DNA of 64,000 nt. Origin: Novosphingobium terrae (GTDB taxonomy: Bacteria > Pseudomonadota > Alphaproteobacteria > Sphingomonadales > Sphingomonadaceae). Location: assembly GCF_017163935.1 (NCBI RefSeq), contig NZ_JABVZR010000002.1, positions 2,046,001 to 2,110,000 of the forward strand, given 5' to 3'. Within the stretch, counting starts at the first letter, position 1; each line of letters opens with the position of its first letter. Under the pieces are notes generated by a model that was not told the DNA's origin, did no database searches, and saw only the letters and a list, made by a program, of their open reading frames with translations. Made by a program: the position numbers and the translations under genes. Shown here piece after piece: positions 30,001 to 40,718 of the stretch.

Positions 30001-30032
30001 GCGGGCCCGGCGCTTGAGGGCGCGGGGCCCGC
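30001..30032 (+). terminator. Hairpin between TonB receptor and PepSY genes, pair 1
   Basis: GCGGGCCC-G-GCGC and GCGC-G-GGGCCCGC pair around the loop TTGAGG, with a single G-G mismatch, ten bases after the receptor stop and 27 bases before the PepSY start. There is no T-run, so it may act as an attenuator or mRNA stabiliser that sets receptor above PepSY expression, not as a full stop. Confidence 0.55.
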
Positions 30033-30058
30033 TCATCAAACAGGGTAAAAGTCTGACC

Positions 30059-31267
30059 ATGATGCAGCAATTGCGCTGGATTCACCGGATGGTGACCGTG
30101 CCGATCGTGCTTTTCACCCTGTTTCTGGCGGTGACGGGGATCATCATTCAGGTGATCGATCTGGATGTGATCCTCACCCATGCTCCGGCGGACAATGTGA
30201 ATGTCCGCTCAATGCGCGAGGCGTTTGACGGGCCGGGGGCCTATCAGGTCCGCCATACGCAGGATTATCTGGCGCCCGCGCTGCCATCAGGCTTCGCTTA
30301 TAGTGATGCGCTGGCGCGCAACCTGCCGGTGTTGCGCAAGGCAGCGGCGGGGGCTCCCTTCAGCTTCCTTGAATTTCGCATGGCCGACGGCCACCCCGTT
30401 GCCGTCGCCGGTGTGGGGGAAGGGCATATCGCCGTCGATGCCGCCAGCGCGACGGTGACGGCGCAGACCGGCAAGGATGAGGTGGAATCGCAATCGCCCG
30501 ACTCCCAGCGCAACGACTGGAAACACCTCCACCGCATGACCAGCTTCGGCGATGGGGCACTGATCATCAATGTGCTGGTTTCGGCAGGGTTGCTGACGCT
30601 GATCGTCACCGGCCTGTGGATCTATGTGACGCTTGCCAAGCAGCGCCGGAAGATCAAAAAGCCGATCCTCTACTGGAGCGCGGGCGGCACATGGCGCGCG
30701 CTGCATCGCACGGTCTCGCTCTTTGCCGCCGTATGGCTGGTGGTGGTGACGCTGAGCGGCGCCTGGTTGGCGGTGGAGAGCCTTGGGCTGGCCATCAACA
30801 TGCATAGGCATCCGCCGGGGCCGCGCAAAGCGCCTCCGCCGCCCACGCCGCTCACCGATGCCGAATTTCCTGCCATGCTGAAAGCCACGCTGGCCGCCGC
30901 CAACCGCGATGCCCCCGGCGAGGCGGTGAAGGTGCTGCGTCTGCGCCATTACGGCCCCTATGCGCAGGGCGTGGTGGTGACGGCGGGAGAGGAAAACTCG
31001 CGTCAGCTGGTCTACAACACGGCCAATGGCGAAGGGCTGAGCGAGAGCGAGCCCGGCTATCCCCCCGTGCCCTTTCCCTTCGGCTGGCAGGCGCATCAGA
31101 CCGCCAAGAGCATCCATCGCGGCGACTGGTTCGGCATGACCGGTCGCTGGGCCGATCTGCTGGCGGGTCTGGCCATGGCCTATCTCTCGCTCTCGGGCAT
31201 CGTGATGTATGTCACCATGTGGCGCAAGCGGGCCGATGGCGGGCGCAAGGCCCTGTTCTGGAAATGA
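30059..31267 (+). CDS. PepSY-associated transmembrane protein, copy 1
   Basis: A 402-residue inner-membrane protein of the PepSY_TM (PiuB-like) family. Hydrophobic segments lie near residues 13-38 (IVLFTLFLAVTGIIIQVI), about 165-190, about 220-245 and near the C terminus (LAGLAMAYLSLSGIVMYVTM). Histidines near the membrane borders (IHRM, KHLHRM, LHRT, SIHR) may bind haem. Related proteins are thought to reduce iron-siderophore complexes at the inner membrane. It ends GGRKALFWK, nearly the same as its paralogue at 35.5 kb. The ATG at 30059 is used; the frame is open further up without a better start. The NTF2-like gene starts 17 bases after it. Confidence 0.88.
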   Translation: MMQQLRWIHRMVTVPIVLFTLFLAVTGIIIQVIDLDVILTHAPADNVNVRSMREAFDGPGAYQVRHTQDYLAPALPSGFAYSDALARNLPVLRKAAAGAPFSFLEFRMADGHPVAVAGVGEGHIAVDAASATVTAQTGKDEVESQSPDSQRNDWKHLHRMTSFGDGALIINVLVSAGLLTLIVTGLWIYVTLAKQRRKIKKPILYWSAGGTWRALHRTVSLFAAVWLVVVTLSGAWLAVESLGLAINMHRHPPGPRKAPPPPTPLTDAEFPAMLKATLAAANRDAPGEAVKVLRLRHYGPYAQGVVVTAGEENSRQLVYNTANGEGLSESEPGYPPVPFPFGWQAHQTAKSIHRGDWFGMTGRWADLLAGLAMAYLSLSGIVMYVTMWRKRADGGRKALFWK

Positions 31268-31284
31268 TTGTCAGGAGTTTACCG

Positions 31285-31719
31285 ATGCGTAGCCTGTTTC
31301 TGCCGCTGGCCTTGCTGGCCGCCCCCGCCATGGCCCAGACGCCCGCCGAGCAGGCGCTGCTCAAGGCCGAGGATGCCCGCTTTCATGCCGAACTGACGCA
31401 TGATGCCGCCACGCTGGACGCCATGACCGCGTCCGAGGTGACCTATGCCCATTTCAACGGCGCGCTGGAGGATAAGGCGGGGGTGATGAAGGACTTCACC
31501 CATATCCCCTTCACCGCCATCGAACCCGCCAACCGCCATGCCCGGCTGCTGGGCGAGACCGGCGTGGTGCGCGGCGAGGTGACGCGCCATCTGCCCGACC
31601 GCACGCTGCATGATGCCTATCTGGCCGTCTATGTGCACCGGGCGGGGCGGTGGCAGCTGATCGATTGGGTGTCCTATGCGCCGCAACCGGCGCAAGGCGA
31701 TGGCGCCAAGGTGCCCTGA
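31285..31719 (+). CDS. Exported NTF2-like (DUF4440-type) protein, copy 1
   Basis: A 144-residue protein with a signal peptide (MRSLFLPLALLAAPAMAQ) and an NTF2-like cone fold typical of DUF4440/SnoaL: EDARFHAELTHDAATLDAMT, then AVYVHRAGRWQLIDWVSYAP. AGGAG at 31273-31277 sets the ATG at 31285; an earlier ATG at 31264 overlaps the PepSY stop but would blunt the signal peptide. Such domains bind small hydrophobic ligands or act as lyases or isomerases, and a function cannot be given. It is the last gene of TBDR-PepSY-NTF2. A second exported NTF2-like gene lies beside the other two-component system at 42.7 kb. Confidence 0.78.
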   Translation: MRSLFLPLALLAAPAMAQTPAEQALLKAEDARFHAELTHDAATLDAMTASEVTYAHFNGALEDKAGVMKDFTHIPFTAIEPANRHARLLGETGVVRGEVTRHLPDRTLHDAYLAVYVHRAGRWQLIDWVSYAPQPAQGDGAKVP

Positions 31720-31749
31720 CCCGCACCATCGCCTTGCGAGGGGTGGCGG

Positions 31750-32583
31750 TTAATCCTTGCCCTTGCGTGCCATGATCAGCACCGTGTCGAGCCGGCGCCA
31801 GACCACGCGCGGATCGGTGAAACCAGCCTCGCGATAAGAGGCCAGATGCTCTTCCAGCGAGGGCACGGTCCAGCCGGGGTGATGGACGGGCGGGCCTTCG
31901 GTATGGGCGGCCAGCCCATCGGCAACGGCGGCATCGCGCGCGCCGTGGAGCCGTTTTTCCCATGCATCGCCATCCGAACCGACATGGTCGATGGTGGCCA
32001 TCCAGCCGCCTTCGGGCAGCATGGCGAAGGCACGCTTGTAGAAGGCCTTGATCCCGGCGCGGTCCTGATGGATCGAGAGCCAGCTGGTCAGCATCACATC
32101 CACATCGGCGGGAACGCAGCCCTGGCTGATATCGCGCGAGGGGCAGCCGATGACATAGGACACGCGCTGGCCGTAACGGTCCAGCCGGTTGTGGGCATTG
32201 TTGAGATTGCCGTCCACCGGTTCGGTCCACTGGCCCTTGGCCTGCGGGAAATGCGCCATGAAGCCTTCGAGGAACTCGCCGGTGAAGGACCCCACATCGA
32301 CAATGAAATGCGGCTGCGGCTTGTCTTGCGCAACGATATCGGCGGCCAGACGGCGCGGTTCGGCAAGGCGATCCCCGGCAGGCTCATTGGGGTTGAGGGC
32401 CAGAAAGGGCGTGTAAGGCACCAGCCTGGCGGGGGTGACATGGGTCGGGCCATGGGCTGTCTCGGGCTGACGCTGGTCGCTTTGGGCATGGTCTTGCGCT
32501 GTTGCCGGGGTGGAGAGGCTGGCACTGCAGAGGGCGGCCAGAAGGATTGCCGAACATTTGCGTCCGGCACGCGGCATGATCAT
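31750..32583 (-). CDS. Class I methyltransferase-fold protein with an export signal
   Basis: A 277-residue protein. The SAM-type Rossmann core is visible: motif I FIVDVGSFTGEFLEGF, a downstream acidic turn WTEPVDGNLNNA, DVDVMLTSWLSIHQD and LPEGGWMATIDHVG. The N terminus is a classic signal peptide (RAGRKCSAILLAALCSASLS, then TPATAQ), unexpected for a SAM enzyme because SAM is cytoplasmic. The start at 32583 is supported by GGGAGAG five bases before it; an internal start after the signal is not obvious. It is convergent with the NTF2-like gene and divergent from the next TonB receptor. It might bind another nucleotide-like ligand outside the cytoplasm. Confidence 0.7.
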   Translation of the reverse strand: MIMPRAGRKCSAILLAALCSASLSTPATAQDHAQSDQRQPETAHGPTHVTPARLVPYTPFLALNPNEPAGDRLAEPRRLAADIVAQDKPQPHFIVDVGSFTGEFLEGFMAHFPQAKGQWTEPVDGNLNNAHNRLDRYGQRVSYVIGCPSRDISQGCVPADVDVMLTSWLSIHQDRAGIKAFYKRAFAMLPEGGWMATIDHVGSDGDAWEKRLHGARDAAVADGLAAHTEGPPVHHPGWTVPSLEEHLASYREAGFTDPRVVWRRLDTVLIMARKGKD

Positions 32584-32840
32584 GTAACTCTCCCCAAGTC
32601 TGTTTGTTGTGAAGTTGTTCTTTCGCAATATTTGCCGATCATGATGATACGGAGCGAAAGAATGCAGAATTATCCCGCTGCATCTCTAGCACGGAAAGCC
32701 AAACGGAAGCTGAATGTGATGAAAAAACATTCAGTCTTGCGAATATTTCGTGGAATTGACGGTTTGCGGAGGGGTTTCTAGAATCGCCGGGTCAAGAGTT
32801 TCTTGGCCATGATAAAAATCCATAAGGGAAAGAATAAGAC

Positions 32841-32856
32841 GAAGCCGGGGGGCTTC
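32841..32856 (+). promoter_or_regulatory. Leader hairpin upstream of the second TonB receptor
   Basis: GAAGCC-GGGG-GGCTTC forms a short stem-loop 27-45 bases ahead of the receptor start, between an A-rich stretch (about 32816-32840) and the ribosome site GGGAGGA at 32874. It could shape translation initiation; nothing more is visible. Confidence 0.3.
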
Positions 32857-32885
32857 GCCCCGATTGGGTGTTTGGGAGGATTATG

Positions 32886-35315
<2,430 letters not shown>

Positions 35316-35380
35316 TGGATCTGGCCGGACGGACCCGGTCATGATGTCGGCCTCGTTTTCTCCCGGCGCCGACCGAACCT

Positions 35381-35413
35381 GCGGGGTGGCGCATCTTGCG
35401 CCGCCCCGCTTTT
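35381..35413 (+). terminator. Intrinsic terminator between TonB receptor and PepSY genes, pair 2
   Basis: GCGGGGTGGCGC pairs with GCGCCGCCCCGC (12 bp, one G-U pair) around the loop ATCTT, followed directly by TTTTG. It sits 65 bases after the receptor stop and 65 bases before the PepSY start. The PepSY gene is thus either read through at low level or has its own promoter. Confidence 0.75.
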
Positions 35414-35477
35414 GCTGCCTATTTCCCTCGGCATCGCCCCCGCAAGGCGGGCGATCCTTTGCTAGAGAGCTTTAACC

Positions 35478-36710
35478 GTGCTCAGAACCTATCACCGCAT
35501 TCTTGCCCTGCTCAGCGTGCTGCTGATGCTTTATCTGGGCGTCACCGGCACGGGCATGCAACTGCTCGATCTCTATGCCATCGCCCGCCACGCGCCGATC
35601 ACCGATCCGACGATCGTCTCGATCAATGAGGGGCGCTATGGCAATGGCGATATTCAGGTGATGAGCGATGCCGATCTGACCGGCCATGATCTGCCCGCCG
35701 GCCTCGATTACGACAAGGCCGTCGGCGTGGTGCTGGCCGCGATGCATCGCGATGTGCCCGATGCGCAGCCGCGCTTTGTCGAACTGCGACTGGTGGACGG
35801 CAGGGTGGTGGGGCAGGCGCGCCTTGGCCCCACGCCGATGGGCAGGCCGGGCTCGCCCGAAGCGCAGGATCATCTGCGCGCCTGGGATGCGATCACCGGA
35901 GAACCCGCCCGGATCACCCCCGTGCCGCCGCTGGGCCTGCCGGACTCGCTGCGGCAGGATCTCAAGGAGCTTCACCGCTTCTGGGGGCGCCGGGATGTGC
36001 CGGGCGTCTATGCGGAGTTTGCCTCGGGTCTGATCCTCTGGGTGTTTATCGTGACGGGGCTGATCCTCTACTGGCGGCTCTACAAGGCACGGGTGCGGAT
36101 CAAGCGGCCGCAACTGTTCTGGTCGGCGGGGGGCATGTGGCGCACATGGCATCGCGCCATTTCGCTGGTCAGCGCGCTGTTTATCATTCTGGTGGCGGCA
36201 ACGGGCACCTGGCTGGGTTTTGAGAGCAGCTATCACGTCTTCGCCATGCATCATGGCCCGCAGCCCGACACCGCCAGCCCGCTGAGCGACACCCAGATCC
36301 GCAGCATGACCAGCGCCACGCTGACCGCCTTCCGCGAGAAGGAGCCCGAAACGCCGATCCGCGTGCTGCGCGTGCGGCTCTATGCCACCATGCCTCAGGG
36401 CGGGGTGGTTGCGGGCAGCGGCCCGGCCTTCGATGGTGAGCCGCATGCGGTGCTGTTCAACACGCGGACGGGGAAAGTCGCCACGTTGGGCGAGCCGGAA
36501 TATCCGGTCAGCGGCTTTCCGCTGGGCACGCAGGTGCATGAGGACATCAAGCATCTCCATTCGGGCATGCTGCTGGGCCTGAGCGGCAGGGCGATGAATC
36601 TGCTGGCGGGGCTGGCGCTGATCTGGCTCAGCGTGTCGGGTATGGTGATGTATTGGCAGATGTACGCCAAGCGGCGGCAGAGCGGGCGCAACGCGCTGTT
36701 CTGGAAATAG
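35478..36710 (+). CDS. PepSY-associated transmembrane protein, copy 2
   Basis: A 410-residue inner-membrane protein of the PepSY_TM family. Membrane segments lie near residues 8-32 (LALLSVLLMLYLGVTGTGMQ), about 178-203 (ASGLILWVFIVTGLILYW), about 228-252 and at the C terminus (LLAGLALIWLSVSGMVMYWQ). It shares LFWSAGGMWRTWHRAISL and the end SGRNALFWK with copy 1, so they are paralogues. Histidines at membrane borders (YHRI, LHRFW, WHRA, KHLHSG) could hold haem. Start is GTG at 35478, where similarity to copy 1 begins. Its proposed role is electron transfer to a chelate imported by the preceding receptor; this is inference from family. Confidence 0.87.
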   Translation: MLRTYHRILALLSVLLMLYLGVTGTGMQLLDLYAIARHAPITDPTIVSINEGRYGNGDIQVMSDADLTGHDLPAGLDYDKAVGVVLAAMHRDVPDAQPRFVELRLVDGRVVGQARLGPTPMGRPGSPEAQDHLRAWDAITGEPARITPVPPLGLPDSLRQDLKELHRFWGRRDVPGVYAEFASGLILWVFIVTGLILYWRLYKARVRIKRPQLFWSAGGMWRTWHRAISLVSALFIILVAATGTWLGFESSYHVFAMHHGPQPDTASPLSDTQIRSMTSATLTAFREKEPETPIRVLRVRLYATMPQGGVVAGSGPAFDGEPHAVLFNTRTGKVATLGEPEYPVSGFPLGTQVHEDIKHLHSGMLLGLSGRAMNLLAGLALIWLSVSGMVMYWQMYAKRRQSGRNALFWK

Positions 36711-36797
36711 GGCGCGGTTTCCCGGCGGACCATGGAAGGGTGGGGAGCAATCTCCGCCCTTTTCGCTGCGCTGATAAGTTTCACCCACGCATAAAAA

Positions 36798-36826
36798 GGC
36801 CCGCGCGGGATATGTCCGCGCGGGCC
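36798..36826. terminator. Bidirectional terminator between convergent PepSY and hydrolase genes
   Basis: GGCCCGCGCGG / CCGCGCGGGCC, an 11-bp perfect stem with a 7-base loop. AAAAA precedes it, which reads as a T-run on the minus strand, and TCTTTC follows on the plus strand. It lies 25 bases past the minus-strand hydrolase stop. Confidence 0.8.
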
Positions 36827-36851
36827 AGTCTTTCTTCCGGGCGGAGGAAGA

Positions 36852-38258
36852 TCAGTTGCCGGTCAGAAAGCGCCCCGGCTGCGAGACCCACTTGTCGATG
36901 TAATCATAGGTGGTCTTCATGGTGTCGCCGAACTGGCCGGGCGTCTTTTCGCAGGCCGTGCAGGGGGTGTAGACATGGGTTGCGCCCTCGATAAAGGCGA
37001 TCGACTTGTCCTTGCTGGCGGCGTGATTGTAGATCGTCTCGGCGGCAAGGCCTTCCCAATTGCCGGTCATGCCCAGGGTCAGCAAAGGCTTGCTGAAGAC
37101 CTCGACATTGCCCGGAGGCGCCGCATAGGTCGAATGCCAGTCCACGCCGCGGATGGTGCTGTCCTCGCCATAACCGAAATCGGGCGTGGTGCGGATGGCA
37201 AAGCTGCCCAGATAGTTCTTCACCGTGGTCTTGAGCGAGGCACGGTAGCTGTCCGAGGTCATCGGCCCCATTGGCCCGGCAGAGGCCAGCCGCACCGAAT
37301 GGATGATCTGCGTCGTCACCGAGCCGTCCTTATGCACCAGCGGCCAGGGCTTCACCGAATGGTTGAGCAGGCGCGGATCGGTGGAGAACAGCTTGTTGGC
37401 GGCCACGAAAGCGCCGGGGATCTGCAGCAGCTCATCGCCGGTGTAATCGCCCTTGCCCGCCTCGATCAGCGCCAGCCTTTCCTGCGCATGGGCCAGCAGC
37501 CGGGCGTTGCGCGCCGCCACACCGGCCTGAAAACGCTTGATGAAATCGGCGCTGTAGGTGGCCGCGCCATCCTTGAAGCCATTGGCCGGATTGTAGCTGT
37601 CAAGCGAGGGGTCCAGATGGCGGCCCGAGCTTTCGTCGGTCACCGCCGGATCGATGCTCAGCAGCACCATTGCGGCCTGCCCCCAATTGCTGTCGGCCAG
37701 CACCACGCCATCGGCGGGCTTGTAACCGGCCATGCTGTCCGGGCATCTGTGGATCAGCTCGGCGCGCTGGCACCAGGCCACCCCGCCCTCGGCGATGGCC
37801 TGATAGCCGGTGATGATCGTCGCCCCGCCCGAATGGCCGAACAGCAGCACTTTGGACACGCCCTGCAGATGCTGCAGATAGCTGACGCCCTTGGCCGCCT
37901 GGCTGATCGCATCGTCAAGCACGCCATCGTCGAAGGCGCCGGATTTGCTGGTCGTGTTGTTGGCGCAAAGCACGCGATAGCCGCGCTTCGACAGTTCATA
38001 ACAGGCCGAGAAGGTCAGATAATCGCCGCTGGCATGCATCAGATAGAAGGCGATCTGCGCCTTGGGCCCCGGTTGGGTGGGCTCATAGAGCACGCCGGGC
38101 GCACCATTGGCCAGCGGCACATAGCTGCGCGTCACCCCGGCGGGCAGGGGCGGCGGTGCCCGGTCCGGCCCCTGCGCCTGAGCGGGGGCTGACAGCACCG
38201 AGGCCAGCAGCGGCGCGAGCGAGAGTGCGGCCAGTCTGGCCGCGAGTTTGGCATGCAT
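36852..38258 (-). CDS. Exported alpha/beta hydrolase
   Basis: A 468-residue secreted hydrolase. Signal peptide MHAKLAARLAALSLAPLLAS, then VLSAPAQAQ. The fold is visible in AQIAFYLMHASGDYLTFSAC and VLLFGHSGGATIITGYQAI, with nucleophile Ser at about 143 in GHSGG. A late histidine is in IEGATHVYTPC. The ATG at 38258 is chosen because the signal peptide starts there; the open frame continues upstream into sequence that is a shadow of the next gene. Two CxxC-like cysteines (CTACEK) near the end suggest a disulfide, fitting periplasmic location. It lies downstream of the ceramidase-fold and GlcG genes on the same strand, probably one operon. Substrate unknown, perhaps an ester or lactone. Confidence 0.8.
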   Translation of the reverse strand: MHAKLAARLAALSLAPLLASVLSAPAQAQGPDRAPPPLPAGVTRSYVPLANGAPGVLYEPTQPGPKAQIAFYLMHASGDYLTFSACYELSKRGYRVLCANNTTSKSGAFDDGVLDDAISQAAKGVSYLQHLQGVSKVLLFGHSGGATIITGYQAIAEGGVAWCQRAELIHRCPDSMAGYKPADGVVLADSNWGQAAMVLLSIDPAVTDESSGRHLDPSLDSYNPANGFKDGAATYSADFIKRFQAGVAARNARLLAHAQERLALIEAGKGDYTGDELLQIPGAFVAANKLFSTDPRLLNHSVKPWPLVHKDGSVTTQIIHSVRLASAGPMGPMTSDSYRASLKTTVKNYLGSFAIRTTPDFGYGEDSTIRGVDWHSTYAAPPGNVEVFSKPLLTLGMTGNWEGLAAETIYNHAASKDKSIAFIEGATHVYTPCTACEKTPGQFGDTMKTTYDYIDKWVSQPGRFLTGN

Positions 38259-38319
38259 CGAAAGGTCCACTTCTGTGTGAAAGTCGCGCATCTGGCGCGG
38301 GGATTGGCATTTGTGCGGA

Positions 38320-38880
38320 TCACGGATGGGCGCCGGCCAGCGCGGTGGCGGCGCAGGCGTCATCCTCCTCCGCCGTGGCGCCGCTGAGCGCGAGAGCGCC
38401 GATGATGACCCCGCCGCGCAGGATGGGTACGCCGCCGGGAAAGACGGCCATATTGGGCGTGACCCTGGCGCGCAGCGCGGCATCGTCGCGCAGCCGTTGC
38501 CGGGCAAGGCGCGTGGGCATACCCAGCCGCAGTGCGCCCAGCGCTTTCTGGGTGGCGGTAAAGGCCCGCCCCGGGCCCGATCCCGGCATGGTGAGCGCGA
38601 CGCGAATGTTGCCCGCACTGTCGATCACCGAGGCACCCATGCGATAGCCCTTGGTCGCGCAGATCTGCATCGCGGCGCGGGCGAGCGACAGGCTCTCCTC
38701 CAGCGATGGCCCCGGCACATCGGGCCCGACAGGCGGCGGCCCGCCGGGTGCCATCGGCTGGAGCATCACGGAAAGCGGGGGTGGCGGATGATCGCCCGGC
38801 AGGCGCGTGGGATCGTGCTGCTGTGCCCCGACAGGAGCCGCCAGCAGCGCGACACCGGCAATCCACCCGGCGCGGGCCAT
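38320..38880 (-). CDS. Exported GlcG/HbpS-like protein, copy 2
   Basis: A protein of 186 residues (191 if started at 38895). Signal peptide MARAGWIAGVALLAAPVGAQ, a proline-rich linker (HPPPPLSVMLQPMAPGGPPP), then the GlcG/HbpS domain: SLEESLSLARAAMQICATKG, YRMGASVIDSAGNIRVALTM, then MAVFPGGVPILRGGVIIGAL and ALSGATAEEDDACA. The start lies right at the stop of the ceramidase-fold gene, so translation is coupled. The spread of an N-terminal proline linker is shared with copy 3 at 43.2 kb (both have PPPLxxML), which makes those two closer to each other than to copy 1. Possibly haem or iron binding; ligand not known. Confidence 0.78.
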   Translation of the reverse strand: MARAGWIAGVALLAAPVGAQQHDPTRLPGDHPPPPLSVMLQPMAPGGPPPVGPDVPGPSLEESLSLARAAMQICATKGYRMGASVIDSAGNIRVALTMPGSGPGRAFTATQKALGALRLGMPTRLARQRLRDDAALRARVTPNMAVFPGGVPILRGGVIIGALALSGATAEEDDACAATALAGAHP

Positions 38881-38881
38881 G

Positions 38882-40210
38882 CTATCGGCCCCCATCCAGC
38901 TTGCGGAAGTCCTCGACCAGAGCCGGCGCCGCGCAACCTTGCTTCAGCGGTGAACCGAACACCCCATGGCCCGGCCTGGCATAGGCGGAATCGGGCAGGA
39001 TATAGCCCACCGCCCCGGCGATCTGGCTGACAACCATCACCTGCCGCTTCGCCAGCCCGGCGCGGATGTCGCCGCCGATGGCGGTGCCCACATCACCGCC
39101 CACGCCCGCCAGCACCACATCGTTGATCCGCACATAGGCGGTGGGAATGGTCACATCGGGCATGGGTGTGGTGGTGATCTGGCCGCTGGCCTGATCCAGC
39201 CGCATGCGCTGCCCGGGGCAGGAGATGCTGCCCTGCGCCACCGCGATGCTGGCCTGCGGGCTGGTCTGGATCGGCGCTGCGGCGGCCGAAACCGAAAAGG
39301 CCAGCCGCCGCGCCAGCAGATCGAGCAAGGCCCAGCCGCCCGCGCCTTCATCCGTGGCAGGCAGCGGTCCCATCGCCGGTTGCAGCGATTTGAACAGCGG
39401 CACCTGATCGGCCTCTGCCGCCGCCGACCACAGCACGATGGGCGCCACGCCGCTGTTTTCCAGCAGGCTGGCGGTGGCGCCGGGCAGGTCGCCGGTCACC
39501 TCATAACCGCCATCCTTGGTGACCGAGCGGAACATCACCTCACCATGGCTGGGGTAGTTCACCATCATGGCGAGGGGCTTGCCGGAGGCGCTGTCGATGC
39601 GCAGCACGCTCAGCACCTTGTCATTGGGGCCTTCGGGATCGAACCAGATATGGTTGCCCGCATATTCGCCATTGTTGATGTTGGCGTAGCCCTTGCCTTG
39701 CCCGAAGCCCAGCTTTGCCGGTTGCAGCGCGGCCAATGCGGCCCGGGCTGCGGCGATGGCGCCTTCACGCGTTCTGGCGATGGCGCGGGCATGGGCGGGT
39801 ATCGGCGGATCGCTGTGATAGAAAACCAGCGGATTGCTGTGCGTATGGGTGGAGAAAATCAGCACATCGCTTTCGGGCAGGTTCAGGGCCTGTGCCACGG
39901 CCTTGGTGAAGGCCTGACCGCCGGGCACGGTCGTCACCTCAAGGCTGATCAGCACGATCTTGCGCGCGCCATCGTCCAGCGCCAGCGCCCGGGCCGAGAG
40001 CCGGTCATGCACGCCGACAAAATCCTTTTCGCGGTCCACCTTGATGGGGAAGTCCGCGGCGTCATTGGTGATGTCGGCCTTGCCCGCCCCGGCGCGCAGC
40101 GCGCCCGCCGATGCGGGGAGCGCGGCCAGACACAGGCCGAGCCCCAACAGCAGCGTCACCGGCTTGATCCCGCGACGGCCCGTCCGCCTTGCCCATGTGA
40201 CCATTCTCAC
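38882..40210 (-). CDS. Exported neutral-ceramidase-fold protein lacking the usual nucleophile
   Basis: A 442-residue member of the neutral/alkaline non-lysosomal ceramidase N-terminal family (PF04734). Signal peptide VTLLLGLGLCLAALPASAGA, then AGAGKADITN, the zinc-binding FSTHTHSNP (His about 122 and 124) and MMVNYPSHGEVMF with the second zinc histidine. In true ceramidases a GDVSP motif provides the catalytic serine; here the matching stretch is AEADQVP, without serine, and the protein is shorter than ceramidases (about 650 residues) with no C-terminal domain. It is likely a zinc hydrolase with a different substrate. It heads a minus-strand operon with the GlcG copy 2 and alpha/beta hydrolase genes. 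Confidence 0.78.
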   Translation of the reverse strand: MRMVTWARRTGRRGIKPVTLLLGLGLCLAALPASAGALRAGAGKADITNDAADFPIKVDREKDFVGVHDRLSARALALDDGARKIVLISLEVTTVPGGQAFTKAVAQALNLPESDVLIFSTHTHSNPLVFYHSDPPIPAHARAIARTREGAIAAARAALAALQPAKLGFGQGKGYANINNGEYAGNHIWFDPEGPNDKVLSVLRIDSASGKPLAMMVNYPSHGEVMFRSVTKDGGYEVTGDLPGATASLLENSGVAPIVLWSAAAEADQVPLFKSLQPAMGPLPATDEGAGGWALLDLLARRLAFSVSAAAAPIQTSPQASIAVAQGSISCPGQRMRLDQASGQITTTPMPDVTIPTAYVRINDVVLAGVGGDVGTAIGGDIRAGLAKRQVMVVSQIAGAVGYILPDSAYARPGHGVFGSPLKQGCAAPALVEDFRKLDGGR

Positions 40211-40718
40211 TCTCCCGCCCTTGTTGCTTTTCTCTTGGCCGATCGGTCCTAGACCGTTGAGCCAAACTCAATCTGAACCCCGCGCCAGACCTTTATGGCG
40301 TGCATTGTTTTTCGCACCCGTATGATCTGGGGCAGGAAGCATGACGTCTTTCTTCGTCATGGCGCGATTATAGGGGCAAAGGAATAGGTGCGGATAAGGT
40401 GGAAACACGCCTTCCGTCATAAGTTTCGCGCACGGATACAAGATATGCATGTCGGACAGCGATCGCGACATGCCAAAAGATGCTTGCTTTAAGGCATCAC
40501 GGCCATGCCAGCATTGATGGCTGGCGAAAGATCACGGATTTCACTCTTCCTGATGCTCGGCGCGATCTTGTTCAGATTGAGTTTGGCTGGCTGGGGTAGC
40601 ATCTCGTCAGGGGAGATGTCAGGCCTTGCCTCAAGGGACGGATTGGATGGTCCGGCGGGCGATCCTGTGCGATAAAAGATCATCGGCCTGGCCGGCGACA
40701 CAAGGGGTAAGAGAGTCG
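40211..40718. promoter_or_regulatory. Divergent region between ceramidase-fold and response-regulator genes
   Basis: A 508-base gap, AT-rich in its middle, with no credible gene. Two inverted repeats stand out: CATGACG-8-CGTCATG at 40340-40361 and GCATGTCG-11-CGACATGC at 40447-40473. Either could be an operator for the divergent operons. Promoters for both sides must be here. Confidence 0.45.
40447..40473. promoter_or_regulatory. Inverted repeat GCATGTCG-N11-CGACATGC
   Basis: Two perfect 8-base arms with an 11-base spacer in the promoter region of the second two-component system. Size and spacing suit a dimeric regulator. Not matched to any named box. Confidence 0.4.

Noticed and set aside
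38259..38618. Upstream extension of the alpha/beta hydrolase frame
   Set aside because: It overlaps the GlcG-like gene in another frame and lacks a signal; the signal peptide starts at the ATG at 38258.
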